Shown here one piece after another: positions 1-13,179 of a stretch of DNA of 64,000 nt; the first letter of the stretch is position 1; every line of letters begins with the position of its first letter. The position numbers and the translations under genes were made by a program. Source of the DNA: Dryococelus australis (taxonomy: Eukaryota; Arthropoda; Insecta; Phasmatodea; Phasmatidae). The DNA is taken from contig CM056995.1 of NCBI GenBank assembly GCA_029891345.1, positions 84,197,895-84,261,894 of the forward strand, given 5' to 3'. A model generated the notes under the pieces. It ran no database searches and was not told where the DNA came from. It saw only the letters and a list, made by a program, of their open reading frames with translations.

Positions 1-402
<402 letters not shown>

Positions 403-2225
403 TGACACGTGCTGCTCCTACGCTCCTACTACTAATCAACTACGATTACGACTCATCGCTCTTTACGTGAAGTATACCCTTACTTCAACCTATGTAAGAG
501 TTGTCTACATCAACCACCCAAAAGAAAGTTGTGCAAGCAACACTTTGCACATAATTTCTTGGTTTCTTAAATCTCCCAGGCGGCACAGCACGTGGCCACA
601 AGGTTACCCAACCAGCGGGCACACTCCCTCACCCCGTCCCCTGTGCTGAGGACTTGCAAGCTGCCCGCCATGTGCAAGGCCAAGCACTACCGAAGATGAA
701 CAAAGTAGTACTGCTGACTACTGCGCTGACCAGAGATTTTTAACTGCCATGCCACGGCAGAAGGACGTAACGTGCCTTCCCCGCACCCCATTGCAGCAGT
801 CTAGACTTGAGCACTACATAAGTCCGTGCGCAGCGGGGCTCCAGCAGTTCATTCTTCATCCTCTCTCATGACATCCCATAGCACTGACCAGTGTTGGAAC
901 CTCCGGAGATCTTAGAAGCTTCAAGTACGCCTCCAACAGCTACTCCTGTCTCAACGACCAATCAACCAAACACGCTAATACTTATTAAATTCCCTTTGTC
1001 TCTTCTAGACACCCATTTACTTAGTACAATTTAACAGTAATTCACTTTGTATTCGTATAGAACTACATTCTTTTCGTTGTAACCAAGAACCAGGATGCCT
1101 ACACCTGAATATCGCAGTTACCTTCAGCACTCCACTGTTCGGAAGGAGGTAGCACGGATTACATGTTTATTGAGTTCTCAATAAACATAAATTGTTCTCT
1201 ATCCTTAAGCTTTTTCTTCTTTAGAGTACTTTTCTGTTTCACCGGCTAGAAACAAGATACGACATGCACTGCCGACAGGAACCAGGAGATTGTAAGTTAA
1301 CCGAATTAGTCTGATTACGGACTCCCTCCAGGAGTCCAGGAGTCTAAAAACACACACTTTAGATGGCTACCTATTTCTTTCCAGTATCCCGAGCACTAAT
1401 TCAGTGCTGGACGGGAGAAACAGGGCAGCCCCAACCACTAGTAACACCATCCAAGGAGGGGCTACAAGCCCGGGTTATTTCCTAATTTTGAGGACTAAGT
1501 TAGTGCTGAAGTTACCATAGCCTAAGACTTGCTGCTCAACCTTGCCTGAACGCACAACCAGTAGAGGCTTGATGGTCCACACGGCTCCTGTATCTGATCA
1601 GCCCGCAAAGCATGGGGGACCAGTGGAGACTCTTACAGAGCTCGACCAGCAAGCAGCTATTGGGTGAACACTGTAGACACTGTTCTTGTCAAGGTGCACC
1701 ACGTAAATTGTTAAGCCGCATTACTCTATGCCTTATAAGGTAAGGCATGGCCTCAAGCTTAGGGAGCAATAAAAAGCTTACATTGCTGCCAAACAGTGGT
1801 CTGCACTACCACCTCCTACAAAGGAAAGGCAGGCGGAACAGGACCGCAGCCACACTGACGTCAAGCAGTCGCGACTGCTCCGGTCATAATTGTATACTTT
1901 TCACTGCCCTTCTGTACCAGCCAGGAGTACCACTTGGTGTTGAGGGGGTTAGTTTATCAGACCGAGGCTAGGTACGACTGATCCAATCCACACTTCTGGA
2001 GCAGAGAGTCGTCCGCCTGGAATTGCCACTTTAAAGTGGGGCTGGCCAGCCGCCACTGAGTGAGACCAACACAGCATCACCAGCACCACCCAGGACAACG
2101 GTGTAAGTCAGTAACCAACACCCCTCGCCAAACACCGCTAAGCCTAATTAAAACCACGCTATTGGTCTAGCATTAAAATCCTAGACAAGCGTGCCATTCA
2201 GACTTAACCGGGCACGCGTCTAGAG
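403..2225 (+). repeat. Family A long LTR, copy 1 (5' LTR)
   Basis: About 1.8 kb, matched by copies at 20467, 54396 and 61995. The start TGACACGTGC and the end near GGCACGCGTC are set by comparing copies. It contains a TATA-like TACATAAG at 815 and an AATAAA signal inside a perfect 12-bp hairpin at 1163-1188. Exact ends are uncertain by about 10 bases. Confidence 0.85.
1163..1188 (+). terminator. Poly(A)-signal hairpin of LTR copy 1
   Basis: ATGTTTATTGAG, a two-base loop TT, then CTCAATAAACAT: twelve perfect pairs enclosing AATAAA. The same structure recurs in the other long LTRs. Confidence 0.75.
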
Positions 2226-2329
2226 ATATACCCAGTGGCGCCCATAACTACAAAATGTCATTCTCGGAGGCTAATGCTGCCACTGGCAAAAACAGTGACA
2301 ATGAGCATTACATACCTGGCGCACAGTGA

Positions 2330-2640
2330 AGCCATGCCTACTGTCCAGGCAGTGGCTCACAGCAAATAGAATGTACATACTGCGCTAAGATATTCCATTA
2401 TGCATGCCTAGGCTGGCCAGAAGAGGCCCATGATACAGAAGGATTAGAATACAGATGTGCAGCCTACTGTCAACAACCCATGAGCTTCTGCAATGAAATC
2501 ACGAATCCCAGCCGAGGCATTAATCATATCAGGTGCACAACATGCAGTGAACCCTACCATCACTTATGTATAGGGTGGCCTGACGAACATGTCTCTATGC
2601 CTGGGATGGCCTATCAGTGTGAGAGGTACAGATGAAAGCA
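2330..2640 (+). mobile_element. Paired PHD-finger-like modules in Gypsy fossil A1
   Basis: Two adjacent Cys/His patterns lie between the primer site and gag. The second is clear at about 2505-2632: a C-x2-C pair (CTTC), four residues, then H-x2-C (HHLC), sixteen residues, then a last Cys. The first (about 2345-2470) has CTYC followed by H-x2-C in the same spacing. This is the PHD zinc-finger layout (Cys4-His-Cys3). The equivalent pair in the copy at 56425-56750 keeps the same spacing. This is part of a broken element; function is unknown. Confidence 0.6.
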
Positions 2641-3881
2641 TACATCTCACTCCCGCAGATCCAAGCTGTCCCATATTTATATACAACCGGGGACAGTAAC
2701 TGGCCATCCAGCAACCGGTAGAGATGACAACATTCAGATTACCTATTTTGCAGGCCAACCCCATGAGAACCCGGTATCATTCACGCACGAATGCAAAAGA
2801 GAGTTCAGGGAAATGGATCTGCTAGAAAAACAATACGTCGACCGGGCCCAATTACATTTGAAAGTTCTCGCCCTCGCCTGGTGGGAACGATATGGTGAAT
2901 TCCTGATTGACTGGAAGCAGTTCAGTGACAGGCTTGCAGTGGAATTCACTGGCAAGAAGGTGTTAGCCAGACTGACAACTGAATTCTATAGCCAGACTCA
3001 GGTACCCAATGACGAAGCTGAAATCTTCATATGGAGGAAGGAACAGATGTTTCGACGTGTGTTCCCCGGAGTCGACAAAGCTACCGCCGTTCGTTCCATT
3101 AGTTGGATGTTACTACCTAGTCTCAGGAACATCCTCCTTACGGCTAAACCTACCACCTTAGATGAACTGGTTAACCGAGCCCAATAAGCAGAACAAAATT
3201 TTGCAGTGCAAGTTAGCCTCAAAAAACCTGTATCGACTAAGGTCTCTGAAGTTCGAGCTCCACCGGTTGCACCTCTTAAAAGTGCACCAGCTCCAACCAC
3301 TCGCATGACATTCGTACCAAATTCTGGTTCTGCCCAGAGAACCACTAGAATAAGGACTGCCCCCGAAACCAGACATGTCTGCCATTCTACTCAACAATGT
3401 TAATTGAACGCCAGTTACTATCCCAGCAAGACAAACTGGAAAACTGACTCCCGCTAGCAAGACGGGAAATGCCACCACCAGGGTGTGAAGCGTGCCGCCA
3501 CCACACAAACACCAAGGGCCCATCATCATCCAGGGTTTAAATGAGGAACCATCAGTCCCCATAGCTCCTCATATAGAAGTAGAGATAAATGGGAACAGAG
3601 TGCTGGCACTATTTGACTCGGCAGCAACAGGGAACTTTATCCGAAGAAACCTCCTGACTGCCGAGCAACTAGCAGACATGCGCCCCCAATGGAAAATTGT
3701 ACGAATGGCCCAGTGTGATAGTACTCTTCAGGTTGACAGCCGAATTACCCCACAGGTAAACATGCATCGTCTCTCGACGTCTACCAAATTTATAGTATCG
3801 CCAGCAGCAATTTCTGAAGCAGTAATACTAGGTTGCCCATGGCTACGGCAACAACAGTACATCATAGACCATGGCCATGGG

Positions 3882-5495
3882 TAGAGGTGGTGAAAAATAG
3901 CATTAATTTTGTCTCCTTGTAGCATTTTCAAAGTGTGTTCATAGCATTTATTAGAATTTATTTTCATATTTATGCAGTATCAGAATTTTACCGGCAATAT
4001 AGTTGGTGAAAAATGGCATTCCTTTTGTTTATAGAATTAAAACATACACTCAAAAGAAGTCATTATCTACTGCTCTAAAAATATTAATTTCTTTAAACAG
4101 GTATGTTATTTGTAGAAAATACTCTTGAAAAATATATCTACATTAATTCATACTATTTTTTTGTGCTGAGCCTGTACAGATTTTTACAGATACCAGTACG
4201 AACTGATACTTCCTTGCCGATATAGCAGATATCCGATACTGATACAATGAAAGCATGAGTAATGAAGTGAAAAAATTCTACTAGCACCTAAGGAATTTTG
4301 GAAAGCTGATGGAAAACTGTGTCAAGTCAGTATCACACTATGTACTATTTGATGTTTTAAGTAAACATACAAAAAATAGGTAAATAAATTCCAAATAAAT
4401 TCATCAAAATTGGAGAATAAAAGCAACACTCAAAAAATACTTTCGTAATAATCTTAGGTCAAGGCAACTTAAACAATTTATGTTTTAAACTTAACAAATA
4501 AAAATATTAATCTACGAGGTTGTGTGCCACATTTCTCAGCATAATTCAACTTTATTTATATTAAGAAAATTAAAAATCATTAATATGTATATTTTTTCAA
4601 ATTCAGCACAAGCTTATTTTACTGAGAGTAAAACTGAAGCACTGCCATTTGTCAGGTAATTATGTCAGATTTCATATGGTTTTTGAAAGATTTTAGATAC
4701 TGATAACAAAAAGGTAGAACTGCAGTGCTACCCCTGCAAAGCTGGTAATTCGGCGACCCGCAATACATGATGTAGATGATTATCTCTTACAATGCCTATT
4801 ATAGCACATGGCCACAGTGGGGTGGGAGCGAAAACTCACTCTCTCTCCACTTCCAATAGATAATTATCTCTCAGCAGGGTGGCTTCTCCCACCTGCCCTC
4901 CCTCAGTGTTGAGTGACGACAGTCTGTAAGTTTAGTTCTTAAAATAAGAATGGCAACTACTGCCTCAAAACAGCAGCACCCCAACCAACAACCGACCAGC
5001 CTCTGCTTTCTTCTCTACCTCCCTCCTGATCTATTCTATCAACCACCCTACACCCCTCCTAATTCATTCATGACCGTCACATTTCTGCTCTCTCTTGCAT
5101 GCACACTCTTCCCTCTCACTTCTAGTCGGCTGCCTCAATTGCCTTGACAAGGTCGCCAATCCCAACAGGATGCAGCTGTCAACATACTCACCCGCCTCCT
5201 AGCCAGCACTGCTCCCTTTATCTACATATTGACTATGGCGCCGGCCAGCCGCCCCATCTGGAGAAACATGCGCGGCGACAGGAAACCCAAGTTTTTCATC
5301 CATTGCTGATCAAATATGTTGTGAGAACCACTGGCTTATGGGTGAACAGTTTCTTCTGTTTCTTCAAGGGTATTCTAAATATACACTATTTTGTGACTGT
5401 TTTTGACAGTAGAAATTTTCGTATTAATTAGTATTTAAATCCAATTATAGCAATTAATTGCGAAAATTCATAAAAACGATTTTCCACCACCTCTA
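3882..5495 (+). mobile_element. Nonautonomous hAT-like transposon nested in Gypsy A1 protease region
   Basis: Terminal inverted repeats are TAGAGGTGGTGAAAAAT at the left and ttttccaccacctcta at the right. Flanking 8-bp target copies are GCCATGGG (3874-3881) and ACCATGGG (5496-5503), with one mismatch. An 8-bp duplication plus TAG ends is typical of hAT. The 1614-base interior is A/T-rich with no recognisable transposase; a Pro/Ser/Thr-rich open frame at 4950-5147 looks incidental. The Gypsy coding sequence resumes directly after it, so this insertion is younger than the Gypsy. Confidence 0.85.
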
Positions 5496-7730
5496 ACCAT
5501 GGGCAACGAAGTGTGTACATGGGCGAGAAGGATAGGATCACCGTAAACTGGGACTACAGTCCAGACAACATTGTACCTACACCTATCGAGCCCAACCGAA
5601 TTAATCATGAGTTGGTGAGACAGAATTCAGCCAGCTACACAAAGTACAGACAAGAGGGGGTTGTTACGCCAGACTAGGTCAATCCAACATGAGATCTTGG
5701 ATGACAACTGACGTCCCATGTACAAACCGACCCTACAGGTTGTCGGTTGTCAGCACGCCACCATGACTTAATCATGGAACAAGTAAACGACATGAAGGAC
5801 CAGGGGATAGTGGAACCCTCAAACTCACCATATAATTCCCATGTAGTCCTCGTCCCTAAGAAAGATGGAAAACTTAGCTTCTGTGTCAATTATAAGGGTC
5901 CAAAGAAGTAACATACCCTACTACCCCCCTCCCAACTATCAACCTAACGCACAACATGAGTGACATCGGCCAAGCACAAATTACTTTAGTACTCTGGACA
6001 TTGAGTGCGGGTATTGGCAGATTGCAGTACACCTGGAGAGCTGCAAGTACACAACATTCACTACACCGAGGGTGAAACTCTTCAACTCAGAGTAATGCCA
6101 TTTGGGTTGAAGAATGCCCCTGCCACATTCGAACGCCTCAAGTCCGCAGAGGTGCTACCTGGTTACATCGGAGAGTTCTGTTTTGCGTACCTTGATGATG
6201 TGATCATCTATTCCAATAGCTGGGAGGAGCATCTTGAACACCTACAGCGAGTTCTTGAATGACTAGAACTCCATGGAATGACTCGCAAGCTGTCAAAGAG
6301 CTATTTTGGCAGGACATCCATAGATTACTTGGGACACGTTGTGTCACCAGAAGGGAACTTCCCACAACCAAATTCGATTTGAGCTATTGAAGAGGCAGAC
6401 GAACCAACAAACAAGTGACAGCTACGACGGTACCTGGGTCTGTGCAACTGGCTACGCAATTTTGTACCAAACATTGCGCAACACATGGCACCACTTCACC
6501 CAATCCTAGAGAAGGAGACTCGGTGATGGGGACTCAAACAACGACAAGCTTTTAATAATCTGAAAGCCAGTTTCGTGAACATCAGGCAACTCCGTCCGCA
6601 ATGCGATCAACCATTAATACTGCAAACAGACCCATGTCAAAACGGTCTGGGCACGTATTATATCAACAAGATGAGAACGGGCAACCTAATGTGATAGTGT
6701 ATGCCAAAAACTCGGCCATTATCTGGACAGTGAAGAAATATTGCTACTATCTCGAGGGACAATGCTTCATTCTGCGGACTGACTTAAAGGCCCTACAATG
6801 GCTACACAAGTCACAGAATGCTAAAGCTAAACTCGGACGGTGGGATATGTTCCTTACAGAATTTGATTTTGAAGTTCAACACTGCCCAGGTAAAACGAAC
6901 AACCTGTCAGACACCCTGTCCTGATTTCCTACACTGGAGGAAAATGCTGAGGAGGAAGAGGAAAGAATTTCCCCTTCCCTTCAGTTCAAAAGAAGTCGGG
7001 AAGAACAAATCCTTCTCCTCCAGCTTCAAATTACCTGCCATCAGATAACATTGAGGAAGCAGGGGACCCCGACATACGCCGCTTACTACGGAACAGCCCC
7101 AACATTTTGAATTATGAGATGACGTCATGTGGATGCGTAGCGGACAACCCAATACACCCTGGAAGATCAGGGTTCCACAGCAGTTACGCGCCAATATATG
7201 CCGGCACCACCACGACCACCCTCAAGCTGGGCATCTGGGTACAAGGGAGACCCTGCTAGACATGAAAGTTTCATACAGCTGAGACAGGATAAGCCGCGAC
7301 GTCCGGCAGTACGTAAGTAACTGTGTTACGTGCTGTCGTGGCAAAGTATACCCAGTTCCGCCTCCTTCAGCATGACCAAGGAGACTCAAGACGGCGTGGA
7401 CACACATTGCCGCCGACTTCGCGGGACCCCACCCACACAGTACGAAAGGGAACCATTACCTGCCAGTAGTAAATGACCAGTTCTCAAGGTGGGTAGAGAT
7501 CTTCCCTCTACCTAGCCAAGGTACCACCCCAATTGTGTGAAAAATAGAAACTGAAATATTTGAACAATGGGGATACACAAAGGCCATTTTAAGTGACAAT
7601 GGCACTCAATTCACGAGTCGTCAATGGCAGTCAGCTTGCCAAGGAAGGGGATTTAAGACTAATTAAAACCACGTTATTGGTCTAGCATTAAAATCCTAGA
7701 CAAACGTAATTCAGACTTTACTGGGCTTGC

Positions 7731-8580
7731 ATCATACTGATATAATTAAATGTTATTCTCATGAGCTGACAGAATTTTCTTTCACAAAAACTCAAATGGT
7801 GATAAAGGTACAAATCCCCATTACCAGAGTTCATTCCACATGGCAAGTTTATAATAGAATTCCAGTACCCTACTGTTTTGAAAACCAGTCATGCACAATC
7901 CTCATACCATCTTCTACCATTGCAATTGATCCTAATACGGACATTATAAAATCCATCTCACACTCACCAGAAATGCCACCAGTTGATATACTCATCCCAA
8001 AAGAATTGCTCACAGGTGATAACTCTAAATGTGTCAAAGCAGCAATTCTGCACTCCGATGCTACTTCATTATTTTCAACCTGTAAATTCCATTGCTCATA
8101 GGACATTTCATTTTCAATTATACGTATTTTGCCACATCAGTATGTTTTAACCAACCCCTCTAAAGGAACAGTCTTACATTGTTTGAATACCTCCCTTAAT
8201 GTTAACGTAACAAACCATAACCTAGGAAGTGTTGAATTGCATGCACCATGTGGATATCACACAACACCTGATCAAATTATTGTTGATGCCATGCACCTAT
8301 GTGATATACTTGCGCCTACAGTTCCTTTACAACAAACTGTGATACTGGTGCATTGGCTCAACCAGCAATCATCAGCGTTGCCGGTACTCCCAGCAGCTGT
8401 TCAAGTTTACCCACATGGTAAGTTCAAGGGAAACAAATTGTTTTCAGTGTTGGAACCAGACCAATATGACTACATTACTATGGGAATCATAACCCTCCTT
8501 TTGTTCACTGTTATTGTTCTGCATATCAATCTTATAGAGCTCTCTATAATGCTGTCAAGACTGGATACTAGGACGTAAGT
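7731..8580 (+). mobile_element. Envelope (insect F/Env-like) fossil
   Basis: A run of coding-like sequence directly after the LTR end fragment. It has the IPI...WQVYNRIPVPYCF stretch typical of the C-terminal ectodomain of baculovirus-F and errantivirus Env proteins, several spaced cysteines, and near 8470-8540 one strong hydrophobic span (GIITLLLFTVIVLHI) followed by a short tail. This is the usual end of a type I fusion glycoprotein. The front half is absent and the rest has about one break. Which retroelement or virus gave it is not determinable; assignment is by remembered family pattern. Confidence 0.55.
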
Positions 8581-9207
8581 ATGCAAATGACATTGACATA
8601 TGACTAACAGAAATTTCTGCACATATAGTATATTAAGATTAACTCTACTTAATTGCTGTTCGATGCAGAATTTCAAGGTGTAAGTGTATGGTCTACAATT
8701 GAGCATGGTATGAAGGTTCATAATCTGTACATTGCGCTATAGTAAATATCGCCAGATGAAAAAAAGGCAAAGCTTTCAGGCCCTAAGGGAAGAACCAGTA
8801 GTTGGTTCTTATTAGGGACAGCATTTGATCTAAAGTCTACAAAGGTTTGCTGGAAAAGACGAATAGGTCGGTGTAAAAGAATTAATTGTGGTATTGGTTT
8901 AAAGTAAGAGCTTTCATGCACTTACGGATTAATAGTTGCTTTAATTATGGGCATTTATAGCCACTTATATTTATTGCTACTTGCTGATAAAGACTTTACT
9001 CACAATTTAAATTGCAGCTATATAACTCTCATATCAAACAGTTAATTGTTGAAAATCCCCATCCACTTTCACATAATTTTTTGAGGCTATGTTGAACAGC
9101 AACAGGTCTTTGGTTTTCCAAATAGGCTGGACATGTACTGAACTCACATGCACTGACCAGAATTAACCATTCAATGATGGTTCGACAATGAAAGAAATAA
9201 GATAATA
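8581..9207. other. A/T-rich intergenic or intronic stretch, nothing recognised
   Basis: No coding signal, inverted repeat or family match that I can support. The phrase atcgccagatgaaaaa (8748) recurs at 24229, hinting at a shared dispersed repeat. Confidence 0.5.
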
Positions 9208-9760
9208 CAGTAGAACCTCAATAATCCACAATAATGCAGGGGCAGAGATAGTCGGGTAATCAAAACTCGTGGTAAACGAGTCCTTTACCTTGATGGCTGC
9301 CATGTGGCAGACGGATATTATCAATATTTGGCTGCCTCACTTCACTCCGACGTGGCTAAGTGCTATGTAGCACGGTTTTAATGGGAAAACTGCACTCGTT
9401 TTCCTTTTTGCGCACTTTCTGACATGATTCAATACTGTGTGTATACTGTTGCACGAATGCTACAAACACACATGGAAATTTACAGCACAATATCTAAACC
9501 TAACAATGTCCACGTAGTCGAAACACTAAAACAAACTGGCAGTCACGGATGAAAGACCACTGCCGCACACGCAAATTCTGTTGGAGATAGCACTTTGTTG
9601 AGTGTAAGTGTCAAAATCAGTTAGGTGATATGCTGCATGCTGAAGCCTGCAACCAGATGAGTTTGTAGATAAGAACACTCACTAGCAGCAAGCTCCTACA
9701 GTTCTGGGTCATTGACGAGGAACATGCATTGGCTTTTAGTCTGTTGCACGATAGTTGTTA
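9208..9760 (+). mobile_element. Pogo/Tigger-like left end and decayed body
   Basis: After a TA at 9206-9207 the sequence reads CAGTAGAACCTCAATAATCC, the usual terminal sequence of pogo/Tigger-type (Tc1/mariner superfamily) elements, followed by the typical 'gggcagagatagtcgggtaatc' type of text. I cannot find the right terminus or a transposase, so the end is a guess. Confidence 0.5.
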
Positions 9761-9899
9761 GTAGTGGGAGCAAAAGGATCCTGGAGCAGGATCCTTAATA
9801 ACACCAGGATTCCTGGTATTACATTTCAGATTTTTTATTTTGTTTACCTCTTATTCAACGGTATATTAAATAAGTAACAGGTACATTTTTCGAACCATA

Positions 9900-10713
9900 C
9901 ATATTTCTTGTTTGTGACATTTTCGTTTTCGATGTCGAAATTGCAAGCAAGTTTTTTTTTTAGTATTTACTTTACCATAAATATCCCTCTCTTTTTTCTA
10001 AAAGTAGGTGGTGTTTTAAAGTTTTCAACGTACTGATGATTTTATTTACATAAACATGAAGAAAATGTCGAACAATGTGAGGAATTATTTTTCAGTTGAA
10101 GTAAATGATGCAAATTACTCATTTTGCAGTGTGTGTTTGGCAAAAATTTCACGAGGCGGGGTTAGTCACACAACTAGTAACATGAGAAAACACTTATCTA
10201 AACACGAGTACAGGAAAATTGCCAATAATTATGATTCACAAGATCTTTTGGGCAAATATGCTTGTAGCAGCAAGTCATCCAGTGTCCCTGCAACTTAAAA
10301 TGTCTGGTAGATTTCAATTTCACTACTGAATAGCATCAATATTTTTGTACATAATGGTTAGCTTCTTAAGTTGACCTAAAATATTGCATTAAGAAGTTCA
10401 GAACTTTTGTTTAGCTTTAATACTGTGTATATTAATTTCAAATAAATCATATAATCATAAAAAATACTCATATGAACTTATTAGCCCTAATTAGATAAGC
10501 CTGAATGTTATATAAATAAACGAAATTAACTTCACTTAGCAGACCAAAAAGTCTTTCCTGTAATTGTTTTCATATCTGGGTATCTAATTTGACCTATAAA
10601 ACAAAATTTCAATATGATACATTACTGTGGCACATGTTGATAATCAATACATCATAATTTATGGTATCGGAATTGAGGTGGAATCGAGAAAAATTGATAT
10701 TTTGACATCCCTA
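9900..10713 (+). mobile_element. hAT transposon remnant with BED zinc finger
   Basis: An open frame at 10056-10298 encodes 80 residues with VRNYFSVEVND, then FCSVCLAKISRGG and NMRKHLSKH: a C-x2-C and H-x3-H BED finger with the aromatic lead-in, as at the N-terminus of hAT transposases. The catalytic domain is absent. The stretch ends near 10713 with TTTGACATCCCTA, the reverse of a TAGGGATGTC hAT-type terminus. The left end is not defined. Confidence 0.6.
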
Positions 10714-12590
10714 CACTTGACAAGTATCTATTTTTCTTATGATCTGAGGTATCCAGTGTAATACCTCACAACTTTCTCAATATAATATAATCATGACTGT
10801 ATATAATATTTTTACGGGTAGCTGAAATATCAGTATTTTCTATAACTATTACATCGAGTTCATACTCTAAGGTAAATGTGGTCTCTATTTTCACCTATGT
10901 ATGTACACAAAATGAATTGAGTAAAGAATTTTTATGAAACCCTAAATTTAAGAGACCTGTATCTGACTTGGGATTATGTTTTTAGGTATATGGAGACTCT
11001 CTCGCAACTGTCATGTCGTAGTTATATTAGAACTGATTGAATTTTATAAATTGTGTTAAGATACTTTCATTGTACCCATATAGGTCCTATTTAAAATTGC
11101 TACCAAGCATATTTAGTTTATAGAATAAATTCAAGGTTTCATTATGTATAAATTCTAACCAATTGTATGAAGATAAAATGAACAGACATATGCTTAACAG
11201 CTTCTACACAAGCTACACGCAATATAAACCTCACATTACTGTGGACTATGTCATTGTGCTTCAGTGGAAAAACTATTATTATCCCTGACACTACTAAGTC
11301 AAAAAGTGCCCTAACAAATTATACTGTGTGATACACAGTGCTCAAGATACTATGAACTAAATGCCACAGGCGAATGTGTAACCAAACACAAACAAAAAAC
11401 TATTTCAGAGAGACATTATGAGAACATATGTTCCTGTTAACACTTTTCTTAATTTTATAATATTGTAACTTACATATCATGTAACTATTAGGCTACGTAT
11501 TTGTTTATATTTAAAGTTTGAATTGTCTTACCTATATCATAATCTTGCTACCACGTTAAGATCTACCATATGGCATCAGCCAATATTTACACCAAAGGTC
11601 TTTACCACAGGTATATTGCAAAACAAGGGTTATAATGATTTATGTTATGTAACATTTCTACTTATCTGTTTTCTGTCTACAAGAATATGGTTAGCCACTC
11701 TGGCACGTAAGTATTTTGCACTTTGTAAACAAGATGCCTACGCTGCACGGCGGCTAAACTGCAACCTAAATGTTATAGTAGTTGCCATTCCAGACAAAGA
11801 TGGCACGACTGTCCAGCACTACTTACTGTGGAATGCGTTCTACCTTTCCCACAGGTAGTAACATTACCTATATTTCTAAGTATTTCCTTTTGTATTCACT
11901 ATTATAATCAATTTAACCTTACCTTTTGTGGTCAATATTTTTCCAGAATTATGATTTTAGCTAGCGGCATGTCAACCTTCAATTATGTATACTCTAAGTG
12001 AAAATATTGTCTTGGCACGTTGTAGAGCGAACAAGTACCAGGCGCACACATTTTTCAAACTTCCTTTTACCCATCCCCACCGCCTATCCTTGGGGGTCCC
12101 TTACTTAATGTGGCGGTGGATGTATCTCCTTTTATCCTCTGGTCCTGCTACACAAAGTGCATAAGTATTCTTAAGTACAGGTAGACCTCATGAATTCACT
12201 TGTAATATATGTATATCTATTTTATACTAATTGTCATGTTATATTTTTCATCATATATTATAGCTTTGCATTCTAACCTGCCTTGCCAATAGTAATCCAG
12301 TCACACTAACTACTATTAGAATTCTAACTATTAACATAGTTCTTACTCATTGTAAAATGTAGCCTCGAATTTAGTCTTGCGTCTACGATACTGCCATTTA
12401 ACAAATCCGCAATTGCCACCATTCGTCATCGACAATACTCGAGAGTCTGAGCTCCTAGGCCCCAACTTTTGCCACACCCGGGATGACTCCAACTGATACC
12501 TTACTTTGCAGCAGCCGGAATGGCTGCAATTTCGATGAAGGAGGCAGTGAAGCAGCCACAAAGGGGCCACACACAGTTAACTTAAAGTTC
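10714..12590. other. A/T-rich stretch, no gene recognised
   Basis: About 1.9 kb of A/T-rich sequence. An open frame at 11523-11858 (111 residues, + strand) has no recognised domain and no coding-like neighbour; I leave it uncalled. Confidence 0.45.
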
Positions 12591-13040
12591 AATGGACAAT
12601 AGCTTTTGGAGCGAGCCAACTAATGCCATAAAAAGTGCCGCATGACCCAACGGCTGAACACTATAAATAGTAAACACACTGTGCCACCCCAGACACGGCA
12701 GAACGTTTGAAGCAGCAAGGTGTGTAATTGTTGGAGCCGACAACGAAGAAGAGGGCATCACCGCATCAAGGCCTGGAGGAGCTCTGGACCATTCTGCAGA
12801 CTTTACTATATGGTGAGCATAATTCCATGTGGGAATTAGGAGCGAGTCTATATCTCAAAACCCAGTTATTCTGTCATTTAATTGAGCATTAATTACCGTC
12901 ATGGTTAGGTAATATGATCTCAACTTGTAGTATAAATGTTAGCAATTGTAAACCTTGAATATATCTATTGGAGGAATTACTTAGTCATCTTGTACTGTTA
13001 AATGTAACGTAATAAAGGTGTTGGGTTTACAGAATTCTCC
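12590..13040 (+). promoter_or_regulatory. Possible LTR-like unit with TATA and poly(A) signals
   Basis: ctataaatag at about 12662 is followed some 340 bases later by aataaag at 13011, the spacing of an LTR promoter and poly(A) site. No matching second copy or primer site was seen, so this could also be chance. Confidence 0.25.
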
Positions 13041-13179
13041 TCTTATTAGTTAAATAGTTAACAGCTACGCTTCCCTGAGTGATCCCCTTTCCTCAGTATC
13101 AACATAGTACGAGGAGAAGTCAGTGGAGACAGAGAGGAGTAGTGAGTACATGGACGAGTGTTAGGAGGAAGAGGATAAC

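Larger units (their letters stand above)
403..7730 (+). mobile_element. Gypsy LTR retrotransposon fossil, family A, copy 1
   Basis: A broken Ty3/Gypsy element about 7.3 kb long, including a nested hAT at 3882-5495. Parts in order: long 5' LTR (403-2225), primer-site-like TGGCGCCCA at 2235, paired PHD-like modules (about 2330-2640), gag (about 2745-3190), aspartic protease with a DSAATGNFI active-site region (about 3540-3880), reverse transcriptase (about 5720-6540), RNase H (about 6560-6930), integrase (about 7060-7650), and only the last 78 or so bases of a 3' LTR (7653-7730). The order protease-RT-RNaseH-integrase defines Gypsy. It is heavily decayed, with well over ten breaks, and old. The short 3' LTR piece matches 2144-2225 and implies a terminal deletion. 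Confidence 0.88.

Noticed and set aside
4950-5147. Pro/Ser/Leu-rich frame inside the nested hAT
   Set aside because: No transposase similarity; lies in a nonautonomous element.
11523-11858. 111-residue plus-strand open frame with a hydrophobic middle
   Set aside because: No recognised family, no splice or promoter context; probably chance.
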